A stretch of DNA of 41,692 nucleotides from Streptomyces ficellus (GCF_030406405.1 NZ_JAUEPL010000056.1:1-41692); one strand, 5' to 3'. Numbered from the stretch's first letter, positions 1 through 8,097 are shown. Notes: generated from the letters alone by a model not told the origin. A program made the numbers and translations.

Positions 1-1157
1 CGAGGTCGGTGGTCGCCGTCACCACCGACCTCGACGAGGCGCTGCGCGGCGCCGACTTCGTGTTCTCGGCGATCCGCGTCGGCGGCCTCGCGGGCCGGGC
101 GGCGGACGAGCGGGTGGCGCTCGCCGAGGGCGTGCTCGGCCAGGAGACGGTGGGCGCGGGCGGTATCGCGTACGGGCTGCGTACGGTCCCGGTCGCGACC
201 GCGATCGCCCGGCGGGTGGCCGAACTGGCTCCGGACGCCTGGGTCATCAACTTCACCAACCCGGCGGGGCTCGTGACGGAAGCCATGTCGCGGGTGCTGG
301 GCGACCGGGTGATCGGCATCTGCGACTCGCCCGTGGGCCTGGGCCGGCGCGTGACGCGGCTGCTGGGCGTGGACCCGGACGAGGCGTGGTTCGACTACGT
401 GGGCCTGAACCACCTCGGCTGGCTGCGTGGCGTGCGGGTGGCCGGGCGGGACGTGCTGCCACGGCTGCTGGCGGACCCGCGGGCGCTGGGCTCGTTCGAA
501 GAGGGCAAGCTTTTCGGTCCGGAGTGGCTGCGGTCGCTGGGCGCGGTTCCCAACGAGTACCTGCACTACTACTACTTCAACCGCGAGGCGGTACGGGGCT
601 ACCGGGAGGCCGGGCGGACGCGGGGGGCGTACCTTCAGGAGCAGCAGACCGGGTTTTACGGCGCCCCCTCTCTGGACACCTGGCACCGCACCCTCGCCGA
701 CCGGGAAGCCACCTACATGGCCGCCAACCGGGAGGCGGCGGGCGCCGGTGAGCGCACCGAGGAGGATCTGGAGCCGGGCGGTTACGAGAACGTCGCCCTC
801 GCGCTGATGCGCGCCATCGCCCGCGACGAGCGGACCACCCTCATCCTCAACGTCCGCAACGGCACCACCCTGTCGGTGCTCGACGCCGACGCGGTCATCG
901 AGGTGCCGTGCTTCGTCGACGCGAACGGCGCCCACCCGGTGTCGGTGGCGCCGCTCCCGTACCACGCGGTGGGGCTGGTGACGGCGGTCAAGGCGGTCGA
1001 GCGGGAAGTGATGGCGGCGGCGCGCGGCGGGTCCCGGTCGGCCGCCGTGAAGGCGTTCGCCCTGCACCCGCTCGTCGACTCGGTGCCGGTGGCGCGGCGC
1101 CTGCTGGACGCGTACGTCGAGGAGCACCCGGGCCTGGCGTATCTGGCGCCGCACTAG
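1..1157 (+). CDS. GH4 family 6-phospho-beta-glucosidase-type glycosidase, 5' truncated by window edge
   Basis: GH4 enzymes cleave (phospho)glycosides by an NAD+ and Mn2+-dependent redox-elimination mechanism in the cytoplasm. About 384 residues are visible and the frame is open to the left edge. The N-terminal Rossmann glycine motif that begins the family is missing, so the real start lies outside the window and the GTG at 9 is only an internal codon. Seen: NFTNPAGLVTEA, then GICDSPVGLG with the metal-binding Cys, then the GLNHLGW histidine motif, and a long C-terminal helical part ending at TAG 1155. The CDSP form of the Cys motif is the one usual in 6-phospho-beta-glucosidase-like members, whereas alpha-glucosidase/galactosidase members usually have CHS. 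Whether the substrate is phosphorylated cannot be told from sequence, because no PTS gene is visible nearby. Confidence 0.93.
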   Translation, partial: RSVVAVTTDLDEALRGADFVFSAIRVGGLAGRAADERVALAEGVLGQETVGAGGIAYGLRTVPVATAIARRVAELAPDAWVINFTNPAGLVTEAMSRVLGDRVIGICDSPVGLGRRVTRLLGVDPDEAWFDYVGLNHLGWLRGVRVAGRDVLPRLLADPRALGSFEEGKLFGPEWLRSLGAVPNEYLHYYYFNREAVRGYREAGRTRGAYLQEQQTGFYGAPSLDTWHRTLADREATYMAANREAAGAGERTEEDLEPGGYENVALALMRAIARDERTTLILNVRNGTTLSVLDADAVIEVPCFVDANGAHPVSVAPLPYHAVGLVTAVKAVEREVMAAARGGSRSAAVKAFALHPLVDSVPVARRLLDAYVEEHPGLAYLAPH

Positions 1158-1194
1158 CCGACCGCGCTGTCCTTACGGTGCGCTGGAGGCGCCC

Positions 1195-1578
1195 CTACGG
1201 CTTGCGGGCGACGCCGGCGTAGCCGGGGATCGGGGCGTCGCCGGCGACCGGGATGACCTCGCCGAGCTCCGGGTGCCAGTCGGCCGTCAGGCTGATTCCG
1301 GGCTCGACGAGCTCCAGGCCCTCGAAGAACCGGGTGAACTCCTCGACGGAGCGCGGCCGCAGCGTCAGGCCACGGGCCTGGTACATGGCCCGTGCCTTCG
1401 CGGCGCCTGCCGGGTCGAAGTCGCCCGTCACCTGGGACAGCACCAGGTAGCTGCCGGACGGCAGTTGCTCGACGAGCCGGTGCAGCAGCTCGTAGGCGCC
1501 GTCTTCGTCGTCCACGAAGTGCAGCAGGGCGAGCAGGGACAGAGCGACCGGCCTGGTGAAGTCGAGGACGGCTCCAGT
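1195..1578 (-). pseudogene. Remnant of SAM-dependent methyltransferase (Methyltransf_19 / DUF574 type), N-terminal half missing
   Basis: About 127 residues match the C-terminal half of the Streptomyces Methyltransf_19 family, whose full-length members are about 265-280 residues. Recognisable pieces are VLDFTRPVALSLLALLHFV, the LPSGSYLVLSQ strand and the C-terminal HPELGEVIPVAG segment. The open frame runs on upstream to 1674, but residues encoded from about 1579 to 1674 are low-complexity shadow of the DUF397 gene, so family similarity stops near 1578. The SAM-binding glycine-rich half is absent and I see no convincing start or ribosome binding site. Such methyltransferase genes are often found beside XRE/DUF397 pairs. 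This looks like a decayed neighbour with its 5' half deleted. A short functional protein is possible but unlikely. Confidence 0.7.
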
Positions 1579-1609
1579 GGTCGGCTGGTTTTTTCGGGTA
1601 CGGGACGGG

Positions 1610-1846
1610 TCAGGTGAGCAGGAAGTCGGCCTTGCCCGACTTGGCCCCCTGGATGAAGGCGGCGATCTCGCCATGGGTGTAGATCAGCGCGGGGCCGTCG
1701 GGGTCGGCGGACTGGCGGACCGCGACCCTGCCGTCGGCCAGCTTCATCGCCTCGACGCAGTTGCCCCCGTTGCCGCCGCTCCACGGCTTGTGCCACCCCT
1801 CGGCACCCAGCTCGGCGGCCGGCATGCCGTTGTATATGCGATCCAT
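1610..1846 (-). CDS. DUF397 small protein, partner of the upstream XRE regulator
   Basis: A 78-residue DUF397 protein with the family hallmarks: W-x-K-P/WSGGNGGNCVEA near the middle, VAVRQSADPDGPALIYT, and a C-terminal IQGAKSGKADF helix. DUF397 proteins are small partners of WhiJ/XRE regulators in Streptomyces and are thought to modulate their DNA binding, although the biochemical role is not settled. The ATG at 1846 abuts the TGA of the XRE gene (TGAATG), so the two are almost certainly translationally coupled. It is followed directly by the methyltransferase remnant. Confidence 0.9.
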   Translation of the reverse strand: MDRIYNGMPAAELGAEGWHKPWSGGNGGNCVEAMKLADGRVAVRQSADPDGPALIYTHGEIAAFIQGAKSGKADFLLT

Positions 1847-2710
1847 TCACAGCTCCTCGCGGAAATCCTTGAGGATCTCCTTCGTACGTTGCGCGGTGGC
1901 GGCCTGCGCCGCCATGCGGTCCATGACCTCGAGGTGCGTGGCCACCTCGGCGCGCGCGTCGAGGTAGACGGCGCCGGTCAGGTACTCGCTGTAGACCATG
2001 TCCGGGAGTTCCGGCACGGCGAAGCGGAAGAGGACGAACGGTCCGTACGTGCCGGGGTGGTGGCCCGTGGCGAACTCGGCGATCTGGAGGGTGACGTTCG
2101 GCAGTTCGGTGGCCTCCAGCAGCCGGCCGATCTGCGCCCGCATGAGGGCGGGGCCGCCGCCCACGGGACGGCGCAGCACCGTCTCGTCCATGACCACCCA
2201 GAATTTCGGCGCGTCCGCCCGGGTGAGGAGGGACTGCCGCTCCATGCGCAGCGCCACATGGCGCTCGATGTCGTCGTGCTTGACCTGCCCGACGGCCCCG
2301 CCGCGCAGGATGGCCCTGGCGTACTCCTCGGTCTGGAGGAGGCCGGGGACGAACTGCGGTTCGTAGGCCCGGATGACGCTGGCGGCGCCCTCCAGGCTGA
2401 CGTACATGCTGAACCAGCTGGGCAGGACGTCGTGGAACCGCTGCCACCAGCCGGGCTTGTTGGCGTCCTCGGCCAGCCGCACGAAGCTGTCCGCCTCGTC
2501 GGCGGGAACCCCGTAGGCCTGGAGCAGCAGCTGAACGTAGGGGATCTTCAGCGCGACTTCCGCGGTCTCCATCCTGCGGATCGTGGCCGGGGCCACGCGG
2601 AGCACTTTGGCGGCCTCTTCCCGCTTGAGGCCGGCCCGCTCCCGCAGATCCTGCAGACGCTTGCCGAGTACGACCTGTCCCACGGTGGGGGCGGACCGCG
2701 GCTCGCTCAC
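1847..2710 (-). CDS. XRE-family helix-turn-helix regulator with DUF5753 domain (WhiJ-like)
   Basis: A 287-residue WhiJ-type transcription factor. Residues about 13-70 form the XRE helix-turn-helix (LGKRLQDLRERAGLKREEAA, then the recognition region APATIRRMETAE). The remaining ~190 residues are the DUF5753 domain, with the typical FVPGLLQTEEYARA motif and the RPVGGGPALMRAQI segment. The GTG start at 2710 is preceded by GGAGG at about 7 bases. In Streptomyces, paralogues of this family occur with DUF397 and anti-sigma-like ATPase genes and act in developmental or antibiotic control (whiJ, abaA loci). Here the same trio is present, with the ATPase divergent. The repeat array in the shared intergenic region is the obvious candidate operator for autoregulation. 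Confidence 0.93.
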   Translation of the reverse strand: MSEPRSAPTVGQVVLGKRLQDLRERAGLKREEAAKVLRVAPATIRRMETAEVALKIPYVQLLLQAYGVPADEADSFVRLAEDANKPGWWQRFHDVLPSWFSMYVSLEGAASVIRAYEPQFVPGLLQTEEYARAILRGGAVGQVKHDDIERHVALRMERQSLLTRADAPKFWVVMDETVLRRPVGGGPALMRAQIGRLLEATELPNVTLQIAEFATGHHPGTYGPFVLFRFAVPELPDMVYSEYLTGAVYLDARAEVATHLEVMDRMAAQAATAQRTKEILKDFREEL

Positions 2711-2770
2711 TTAAGACCTCCCCACGCGCTGTTTCGATGAGTGTGCCATGCGACGGCCAGAGAGAACACC

Positions 2771-2859
2771 GCACTCTGCAATTTTCAGAGTGCCACTTGC
2801 CAAGTGTCCGTGGCGGGAGGAAAGTATTGCGGTGAACCAGTTTGGTGAAACCAGTTCAC
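2771..2859. promoter_or_regulatory. Operator-like repeat array between XRE regulator and divergent ATPase gene
   Basis: Three adjacent symmetric elements lie in the 215-base divergent intergenic region. (1) GCACTCTG (2771-2778) is a perfect inverted partner of CAGAGTGC (2786-2793) around a 7-base AT-rich spacer. (2) Directly abutting it, CACTTG-C-CAAGTG (2794-2806). (3) GTGAAC (2832-2837) and GTTCAC (2854-2859) flank two direct copies of AACCAGTT (2835-2842 and 2849-2856). AT-rich bases are rare in this genome, so the cluster stands out. I infer binding sites for the XRE regulator; which promoter each site overlaps is not clear. Confidence 0.6.
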
Positions 2860-2925
2860 TCGGCTGCCGCGCACTGCCCGGGAGAGGCGACGTACGGCGC
2901 CGTCCCCCCACGTAAGGAATCGGTC

Positions 2926-3390
2926 GTGGCTCCTGCTCATGCGCTCACCCCCCGGCTCATAGCCCAGCGACCGCCGATGTACGCCGATCTCCGCCGTTTC
3001 TCCTTCGAGCTTCCCGCACAGGCCGAATCCGTCGCCCGGGCCAGACACCTCGTGGAGGAGCGGCTCGTCCTGTGGAAGGTGGCGGGCGAGGTGTGCGAGG
3101 GGGTGACGCTGGTCGTCTCCGAGCTCGTCACCAACGCCGTGGTGCACACGGCCAGCCGCCGGGTGGTCTGCGAGCTGCGCGACCGCGGCGACCGGCTGCG
3201 CGTGGCGGTCCAGGACGAGGGGTGTCCGGCCACCGGTCCGCGGCTGCGGCGTGTCGCCCCCGAGGAGGGCGGCCGGGGACTGCTGCTGGTCGACGCGGTG
3301 AGCGACGCGTGGGGGGCGCACGGCGCGCGGCACGGAGCCGGGCGTGTGGTCTGGGCGGAGCTGGGCCACGGCCTGGTGGAGCCATGCTGA
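2926..3390 (+). CDS. ATP-binding protein, HATPase_c_2 (RsbW/anti-sigma-factor-like)
   Basis: A 154-residue single-domain GHKL ATPase of the type that includes anti-sigma kinases. The N box is SELVTNAVVHT, the G1 box is VQDEG and the G2 region is GGRGLLLVDAVSDAWG. Streptomyces has many such stand-alone ATPases; some bind sigma factors and some partner WhiJ-like regulators. I chose the GTG at 2926 because AAGGAA sits 6 bases upstream; an in-frame ATG at 2842 would add 28 unusual residues over the repeat array and has no good ribosome site. The stop overlaps the start of the next gene by 7 bases. It is divergent from the XRE/DUF397 pair, completing an abaA/whiJ-like cassette. Confidence 0.85.
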   Translation: MAPAHALTPRLIAQRPPMYADLRRFSFELPAQAESVARARHLVEERLVLWKVAGEVCEGVTLVVSELVTNAVVHTASRRVVCELRDRGDRLRVAVQDEGCPATGPRLRRVAPEEGGRGLLLVDAVSDAWGAHGARHGAGRVVWAELGHGLVEPC

Positions 3391-3839
3391 GGTCCATGGC
3401 CACGCTGCTGTCGGCGCGTGGCCAGCGGGGGCCGGAACGGGACGGGGCCCGGGGCGGGGGGACGCCGGGCGAGGTGCGCGGTGAGGTGCGGCTCGCACTG
3501 CCGCCGTCGCTCCCGGCCGCGCTGGGGTGCGACGCGGTGGGGGTGCCGGCGCGGCACGGGTTCCGGCTGCTGTCGCGGCTGCCGGGCAACGGCTGCGTCT
3601 TCGCCGACACCGACTGGTGGTGGTGGATCGTTCCGGCCGGCTCGGACGCCGACCTGCGCTGGCCGCTGCCCGCGTGTTACGCCGCCGGCGCGTACGTCCC
3701 CGACCGGCGGCCCCGGCTGATCCACCGACCGGGCACCACCTCCCCGTACACCCCGCCCATCCCGCTCTACCTCATGATCTGCCAGCTGACCGGTGTCGCT
3801 CCGGCCTGGACGGTGCCGGGCGTCGGCAGCCGGCTCTGA
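3384..3839 (+). CDS. Hypothetical protein coupled to the ATPase gene
   Basis: A 151-residue protein without a family I recognise. Its ATG (3384) lies inside the end of the ATPase gene (ATGCTGA), indicating translational coupling; a second in-frame ATG at 3396 is an alternative start. The first ~45 residues are Arg/Gly-rich and look disordered. The rest is compact: FRLLSRLPGNGCVF, a DTDWWWWIVPAGSD strand with four consecutive tryptophans, and a conserved-looking C-terminus (PGTTSPYTPPIPLYLMICQL). There is no signal peptide or membrane span. Co-translation with an anti-sigma-like ATPase suggests a role in the same regulatory cassette; that is inference only. Confidence 0.72.
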   Translation: MLRSMATLLSARGQRGPERDGARGGGTPGEVRGEVRLALPPSLPAALGCDAVGVPARHGFRLLSRLPGNGCVFADTDWWWWIVPAGSDADLRWPLPACYAAGAYVPDRRPRLIHRPGTTSPYTPPIPLYLMICQLTGVAPAWTVPGVGSRL

Positions 3840-3867
3840 ACGCACCGGCCCCCCTGCCCGCCGACGC

Positions 3868-3904
3868 GCCGGTGCGGCGGGAGCCGTGCCCCCGCCGCAC
3901 CGGC
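3868..3904. terminator. Bidirectional hairpin terminator
   Basis: A perfect 14-bp stem, GCCGGTGCGGCGGG (3868-3881) with its complement at 3891-3904, around a 9-base loop. It lies between the convergent hypothetical gene (stop 3839) and the lysyl oxidase gene (stop at 3924). There is no T-run, as usual for Streptomyces terminators. Confidence 0.75.
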
Positions 3905-3923
3905 TGATGCCGCCGTACGGCCG

Positions 3924-4766
3924 TCAGACGCCCGGCCTCGGGCCGCCGACGCCGACGGGCACGCCCTGGCCGATCGTCACGGTCACCGACGTCGTCCTGG
4001 GACTGCTCCGGTGGGTCTCGTGCAGGAGGCCCAGCGGATTGGTCGTCATCTCCAGCGTGTACTGCTGCGCCGGGAGGTTCATCAGTTCGCTCACGTCGAA
4101 GGACTGGCCCTCCAGCTCCTTGGCGTAGACGTCGGCCCAGCCCACGGAGATGCCCATCGTCAGGCTGGTCGCCTGGGCGTTGTGCGAGCAGGAGTTGTAG
4201 ACGGGGTTGACGGGGAAGCCGGGGAGCGTGGAGTCCGCGATCTCCAGGTCCACCAGGCAGAACGCGACCTTCGGCGACTCTCGGACCACCTGGCCGCCGG
4301 AGTTGATGAGCCGGTAGCGGGAGATGCCCTCCATGTGGAAGTGCTTGTGCGCGTCGTGATAGGTCATCAGACCCACCGGTACCTCGTAGGAGGAGCCGTC
4401 CGACCGGGAGATCCGCTGGTAGGCGGGGATCACGTTGTTGCCGGGGGTGGCCGCTGCCGCCTCTTCCCTGGTGCGCCGTCCGGTGACGTGCAGGGCGCCG
4501 GAGCCGAGGTTCGCGGGCGCGCCGGTGAAGCGGAGCCAGGTGATCCCGGTATCGGGTTCACGGACGAGGTCGTTCTCGGCGAGCTTGTGCTGCAGCGGTT
4601 CGAGGGCGGGCAGTTGGTCCGTGGGGGTGTCGATGGTGTCGATGGTGTCGATGGCCGACGCCGGGCCGGGGCCGGTGGTCAGCAGCGCGGCGAGCGCCAT
4701 GGCGGCCGCGACGATCCAGGCCCGGGACGGGCGTACAGGTCGTATGGTGCGTCTGGTGCCTTTCAC
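3924..4766 (-). CDS. Secreted lysyl oxidase-family protein
   Basis: A 280-residue exported protein of the lysyl oxidase family (copper amine oxidases that convert lysine side chains to aldehydes). Residues about 14-38 form a signal peptide (membrane-spanning stretch ending GPASA). The copper motif YHDAHKHFHMEG is present with His137, His140, His142 and His144, matching the H-x-x-H-x-H-x-H core of animal lysyl oxidases, followed by FCLVD. Just after the signal peptide the protein reads IDTIDTIDT, encoded by three exact 9-base repeats (4627-4653), a likely slippage site. The GTG start at 4766 overlaps the permease stop by 4 bases (GTGA), and its ribosome site AGGAGGT lies inside the permease gene. 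The bacterial substrate is unknown to me. Confidence 0.88.
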   Translation of the reverse strand: MKGTRRTIRPVRPSRAWIVAAAMALAALLTTGPGPASAIDTIDTIDTPTDQLPALEPLQHKLAENDLVREPDTGITWLRFTGAPANLGSGALHVTGRRTREEAAAATPGNNVIPAYQRISRSDGSSYEVPVGLMTYHDAHKHFHMEGISRYRLINSGGQVVRESPKVAFCLVDLEIADSTLPGFPVNPVYNSCSHNAQATSLTMGISVGWADVYAKELEGQSFDVSELMNLPAQQYTLEMTTNPLGLLHETHRSSPRTTSVTVTIGQGVPVGVGGPRPGV

Positions 4767-6274
4767 GGGGATACCTCCTGATAGGTGGTGGGTTGTACCG
4801 GGTGTTCGGTGGGCTCGGGTTCCGGCAGGGTCAGTTCCCGTTCGCTGGCGGCCACCGCGGGCTCCTCGGCGGTCAGGTCCAGCCGGCGGGTCAGGGCGTA
4901 GTACAGGAGGCCCGATACGGCGAGCCCCACCACGAAGGCCACGTCCACCCCGCCGAGTGCCTCCGCGACGGGCCCGGTGAAGGGGCCCACCACCATGAAC
5001 GGCACCATCAGGACCAGGCCCACCCCGTAGGCCAGCAGGCCGCGCCACGCCCAGGTGCCGTAGATGCCGTCCGGCCGGAGCAGGTGCGTGATGGCGTACC
5101 GGCCGCGCCGGACGGAGAAGTAGTCCACGAGGTTCACCGCGGTCCACGGGATCAGCAGGTAGAGCATGAGGAGCAGGGCGTTGCCCAGCGCCGTGGTGAA
5201 GTCGGCCGAGACGCTGAGGCCCACGGCGCACCAGACGGCGGCCAGGCCGCTGATCGTGAGCACCCGGGCCCGCCGCCCCGGCCGGAGCGGGCGGATGGAG
5301 TCGACGCCGGTGAGGACCGTCAGCATGCCGCTGTAGGCGTTGAGGCCCATGGTCGCGACCAGGGCCAGCACCGACAGCAGGGTCAGTACGGCGCCGAGGC
5401 CGGTCACCACCTGGTCCCCGGCCGTGCGGATGCCGGCCAGCGGGTCGTTCACGCCGAGGGTGCCGGCCATCCACGCGCCGATGGGGATGAGCCACATCGG
5501 CGAGCCGGCGGCGCCGCAGAACACCGAGGCGATGATGCGGGGCGTGGGGGTGTCACGGGGCAGGTAGCGCGAGTAGTCCGAGACGTACGGGGCGTAGGAG
5601 ATGTTGTACCCGGCGGCGGCGGTGAACTGCACCATGAAGGCGACCGCCGTGAATCCGCCACCGCCGTCCGCGCCGTCACCGGCCGGGCCGGCCGCCTGAC
5701 CGGTGAGGATTGCCGCCGAGAGCAGCAGCCAGCACGGGGCCGAGCACCAGAACAGCACCTGGAACGCCCGGTGCAGCCAGTCGTGCCCGTACACGGCGAG
5801 CGCCACCGCGATGAGGGTGATGCCGATCCCGACCACGGTCGCGTCCCAGCCGAAGACCGACTGGAGGCCGTTGCCGATGATGATGGTGTCGACGACGTTG
5901 AAGCCGACGAAGGTGAACAAGGTCGCCGCCAGCGGCACGATCACCCCGCGGTACCCGAACTGGCCACGGGACTGGATCATTTGCGGCAGCCCCAGCTGCG
6001 GGCCCTGGCTGGCGTGGAAGGCCATGAAGAACGTGCCCACCAGCAGTCCCAGCGCACTGGCCAGCACGGTCCATCCGACGGACAGGCCCAGTCCGGGGCC
6101 GATGAAGCCGAGCGAGAGCGTGAAGGGCTGGAAGTTGCCCTGGAACCAGAAGGGGCCCTGCTTCCACAGCTTTCCGTGCCGTTCGGAGAAGGGGACATGC
6201 TGGATGGACAGGGTCTCGATGACCTCGACGCCGGTGTGCGCGGCGAGGGGGCGCTTGAAGGGCTTGTCCGCCAT
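4763..6274 (-). CDS. NCS1-family purine/cytosine permease
   Basis: A 503-residue integral membrane transporter of the nucleobase:cation symporter-1 family (CodB / purine-cytosine permease type), which imports cytosine, purines, allantoin or related compounds with H+ or Na+. About 12 hydrophobic segments can be counted between residues ~50 and ~470. The N-terminal region has the family-typical ETLSIQHVPFSERHGKLWKQ, then FWFQGNFQPFT and the LQLGLPQMIQSRGQFGYRG-like loop (here QLGLPQMIQSRGQFGYRG). The ATG at 6274 has GGGAGGG just upstream. A PucR-type regulator is divergent, consistent with purine-related regulation, and the lysyl oxidase gene is co-transcribed downstream. The exact substrate cannot be assigned. 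Confidence 0.9.
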   Translation of the reverse strand: MADKPFKRPLAAHTGVEVIETLSIQHVPFSERHGKLWKQGPFWFQGNFQPFTLSLGFIGPGLGLSVGWTVLASALGLLVGTFFMAFHASQGPQLGLPQMIQSRGQFGYRGVIVPLAATLFTFVGFNVVDTIIIGNGLQSVFGWDATVVGIGITLIAVALAVYGHDWLHRAFQVLFWCSAPCWLLLSAAILTGQAAGPAGDGADGGGGFTAVAFMVQFTAAAGYNISYAPYVSDYSRYLPRDTPTPRIIASVFCGAAGSPMWLIPIGAWMAGTLGVNDPLAGIRTAGDQVVTGLGAVLTLLSVLALVATMGLNAYSGMLTVLTGVDSIRPLRPGRRARVLTISGLAAVWCAVGLSVSADFTTALGNALLLMLYLLIPWTAVNLVDYFSVRRGRYAITHLLRPDGIYGTWAWRGLLAYGVGLVLMVPFMVVGPFTGPVAEALGGVDVAFVVGLAVSGLLYYALTRRLDLTAEEPAVAASERELTLPEPEPTEHPVQPTTYQEVSP

Positions 6275-6299
6275 GGACCCTCCCGTTGTCGGTGGTTCG

Positions 6300-6315
6300 C
6301 GGGCACCCGTGCCCG
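6300..6315. promoter_or_regulatory. 16-bp palindrome upstream of the permease gene
   Basis: CGGGCAC-CC-GTGCCCG is a perfect 7+2+7 palindrome 26 bases upstream of the permease ATG, within the 272-base region shared with the PucR-type regulator. It could be the PucR operator or a hairpin in the permease leader. I found no comparable second copy in this region. Confidence 0.45.
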
Positions 6316-6546
6316 GAACCGGAAGCCAGAGTGTGCGGTCGCCGTGCGTCCAGCGGCAATTGTGCGGCGTTCAAAGCCGGTGCCGTCTCTTTGTGGGCCG
6401 CCACCATGCTGGAAGGGGGGCCGTGTGGGCTTGCGACTGCTCTACCTGTCGTGTCGGCCGCCTCGCAGGGGCGCGACCGGCAGGTGCGTGACGATGGTGC
6501 GTCGTTCGAAGACGACCCCTTCCGTTCTCCGGCGCCACCGTGCAGC

Positions 6547-8082
6547 ATGTGCTCGATGACGGCGATGGCAGCAGCCCTCCGGGTCCACGACCTGGTGCGT
6601 TCGCCCGCCCTCCAGCTGCGGGTCCTGGCGGGTGAGGCGGGGCTCGGCCGGCCGGTGGCCTGGGCGCATGTGAGCGAGCTGGAGGACCCGACCCCGTGGC
6701 TCCTGGGTGCGGAGCTCATCATGACGACCGGGATCGCGGTACCCCGCAGTGCCGTCCGGCAGCGCGCGTACGTCGAGCGGCTCCACGCCGCGGGCGTGGC
6801 CGCCCTCGCGCTCTCCGCCCACCTCCACGTTCCCCCGCTGCGTCAGGCGTTCCTGGCGGCCGCCGAGGAACGGGCCCTGCCGGTGCTGGAGTTGCCCTTG
6901 CAGGTGCCCTTCATCGCCGTGGCGCAGGAGGTGGCGGCGGCCGCGCAGGCGGACGCGCGCAAGCGGCTGAGCGCGGAGCTGCAGGTCTTCGGTGCGCTGC
7001 GCTGGCTCGCCGCGGAGGACCTCACCGCCGCGGAGCTCTTCCGCCGCCTGGAGGGGCTGTCCGGCTACTCCCTCTTCCTCTGTACGCGGCACGGGAGCCC
7101 CCTGCTGCCGGGCGTGCCCGTACCGGGCAGCCGCCATGCGGCGCTTCTGCCGGACTCGCCCGACCCGGCCCCGGCCGTCCCCGGCGGCTACGTCCTGCCG
7201 GTACCCGCGCCGGGCGGGCCCGCCGGGTACCTGCTGGCCCTGGAGCGGCGGGGCGGCGGAGCGGGGCGGGGGGCGCGGCCGGCGGGACTCGGCGTCGTCC
7301 AGCACATCGCGACCGTCGCGGCACTCCAGCTGTCCATGGTCCGCCACGAACGCGAAACGCTGCGCCGCCAGGGGGCGGAGACCCTCGCCGAACTCGTACA
7401 GGAAGCCCTGGACCCGCAGTCCGCGCGCCGGCATCTGTCCCGGCTGGGGTTCGACGCGCGGGCGCCGGTGCTGCTGGCGGTGGTCGACGGCGAGGGGGAG
7501 GGTCCGCCGGACGACGCCGCGGTCGTACAGGCCCTGGACGGAGCGGCCGTACCGTACCTGGTGCTGCGCCGGCACGAGGGGTTGTACGTCCTCCTCGCCG
7601 ACTCGCCGCCCGCCCTGGACGCCCTCGCGGCCCTGCCGCGCATCAGGGCCGGTGTCTCACGCCCCTTCACCGCCGGCGGCCCGCTCGGCGTGCCCCGGCG
7701 CGAAGCCTGCCTGGCGCTCGCCCGGGCGCGGTCGGCGGGCCGGCCGCTGGTCACGAGCGGCGACTGCGGCGACGACACGACGGACCGCTGGCTGCACGAG
7801 GACCCCTCCGTCCTGCACGCTCTGGTGGACCAGGTGCTCGGTGCGGCGCTGCGGTACGACACCGAGCACGGCGGCGCGCTGGTGCTGTCCGCCCTCACGT
7901 GGCTGGAGCGGGACAGGTCCACGGAGGAGGCGGCCCTTGCCCTGCACATCCACCCCAACACGCTGCTCTACCGCTTGCGCCGGTTCGCCGCGCTGAGCGG
8001 CAGGAACCTGTCGTCGACGGCGGACCTCACCGAGGTGTGGCTCGCTCTGCGGGCGGCCCGGAGCGCGGGCCTGCTGAGTTGA
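6547..8082 (+). CDS. PucR-family transcriptional regulator
   Basis: A 511-residue regulator of the PucR/CdaR type. Domains in order: N-terminal purine-catabolism PucR domain (about 10-130, with the diagnostic WAHVSELEDPTPWLLGAEL and MTTGI), a central coiled and GGDEF-like CdaR region (about 270-400), and a C-terminal PucR helix-turn-helix (about 430-500: LERDRSTEEAALALHIHPNT then LLYRLRRFAALSG). The family senses purine metabolites or similar small molecules and regulates neighbouring transport and catabolic genes. Start choice is uncertain: ATGs at 6547, 6556 and 6565 are all possible and none has a clear ribosome site, while a longer frame upstream lacks family similarity. It is divergent from the NCS1 permease gene, its likely target. 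Confidence 0.9.
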   Translation: MCSMTAMAAALRVHDLVRSPALQLRVLAGEAGLGRPVAWAHVSELEDPTPWLLGAELIMTTGIAVPRSAVRQRAYVERLHAAGVAALALSAHLHVPPLRQAFLAAAEERALPVLELPLQVPFIAVAQEVAAAAQADARKRLSAELQVFGALRWLAAEDLTAAELFRRLEGLSGYSLFLCTRHGSPLLPGVPVPGSRHAALLPDSPDPAPAVPGGYVLPVPAPGGPAGYLLALERRGGGAGRGARPAGLGVVQHIATVAALQLSMVRHERETLRRQGAETLAELVQEALDPQSARRHLSRLGFDARAPVLLAVVDGEGEGPPDDAAVVQALDGAAVPYLVLRRHEGLYVLLADSPPALDALAALPRIRAGVSRPFTAGGPLGVPRREACLALARARSAGRPLVTSGDCGDDTTDRWLHEDPSVLHALVDQVLGAALRYDTEHGGALVLSALTWLERDRSTEEAALALHIHPNTLLYRLRRFAALSGRNLSSTADLTEVWLALRAARSAGLLS

Positions 8083-8097
8083 GGCGGGGGGCCGCCG

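Noticed and set aside
1579..2774. A 448-residue minus-strand frame (1428-2774) crossing DUF397 and the XRE gene
   Set aside because: It is the +1-shifted shadow of both genes, low-complexity and Arg/Gly-rich; it joins the methyltransferase remnant only by chance.
4627..4653. Three 9-base tandem repeats as a possible minisatellite
   Set aside because: Only three copies, in frame within the lysyl oxidase gene just after the signal peptide; noted there, not a separate element.
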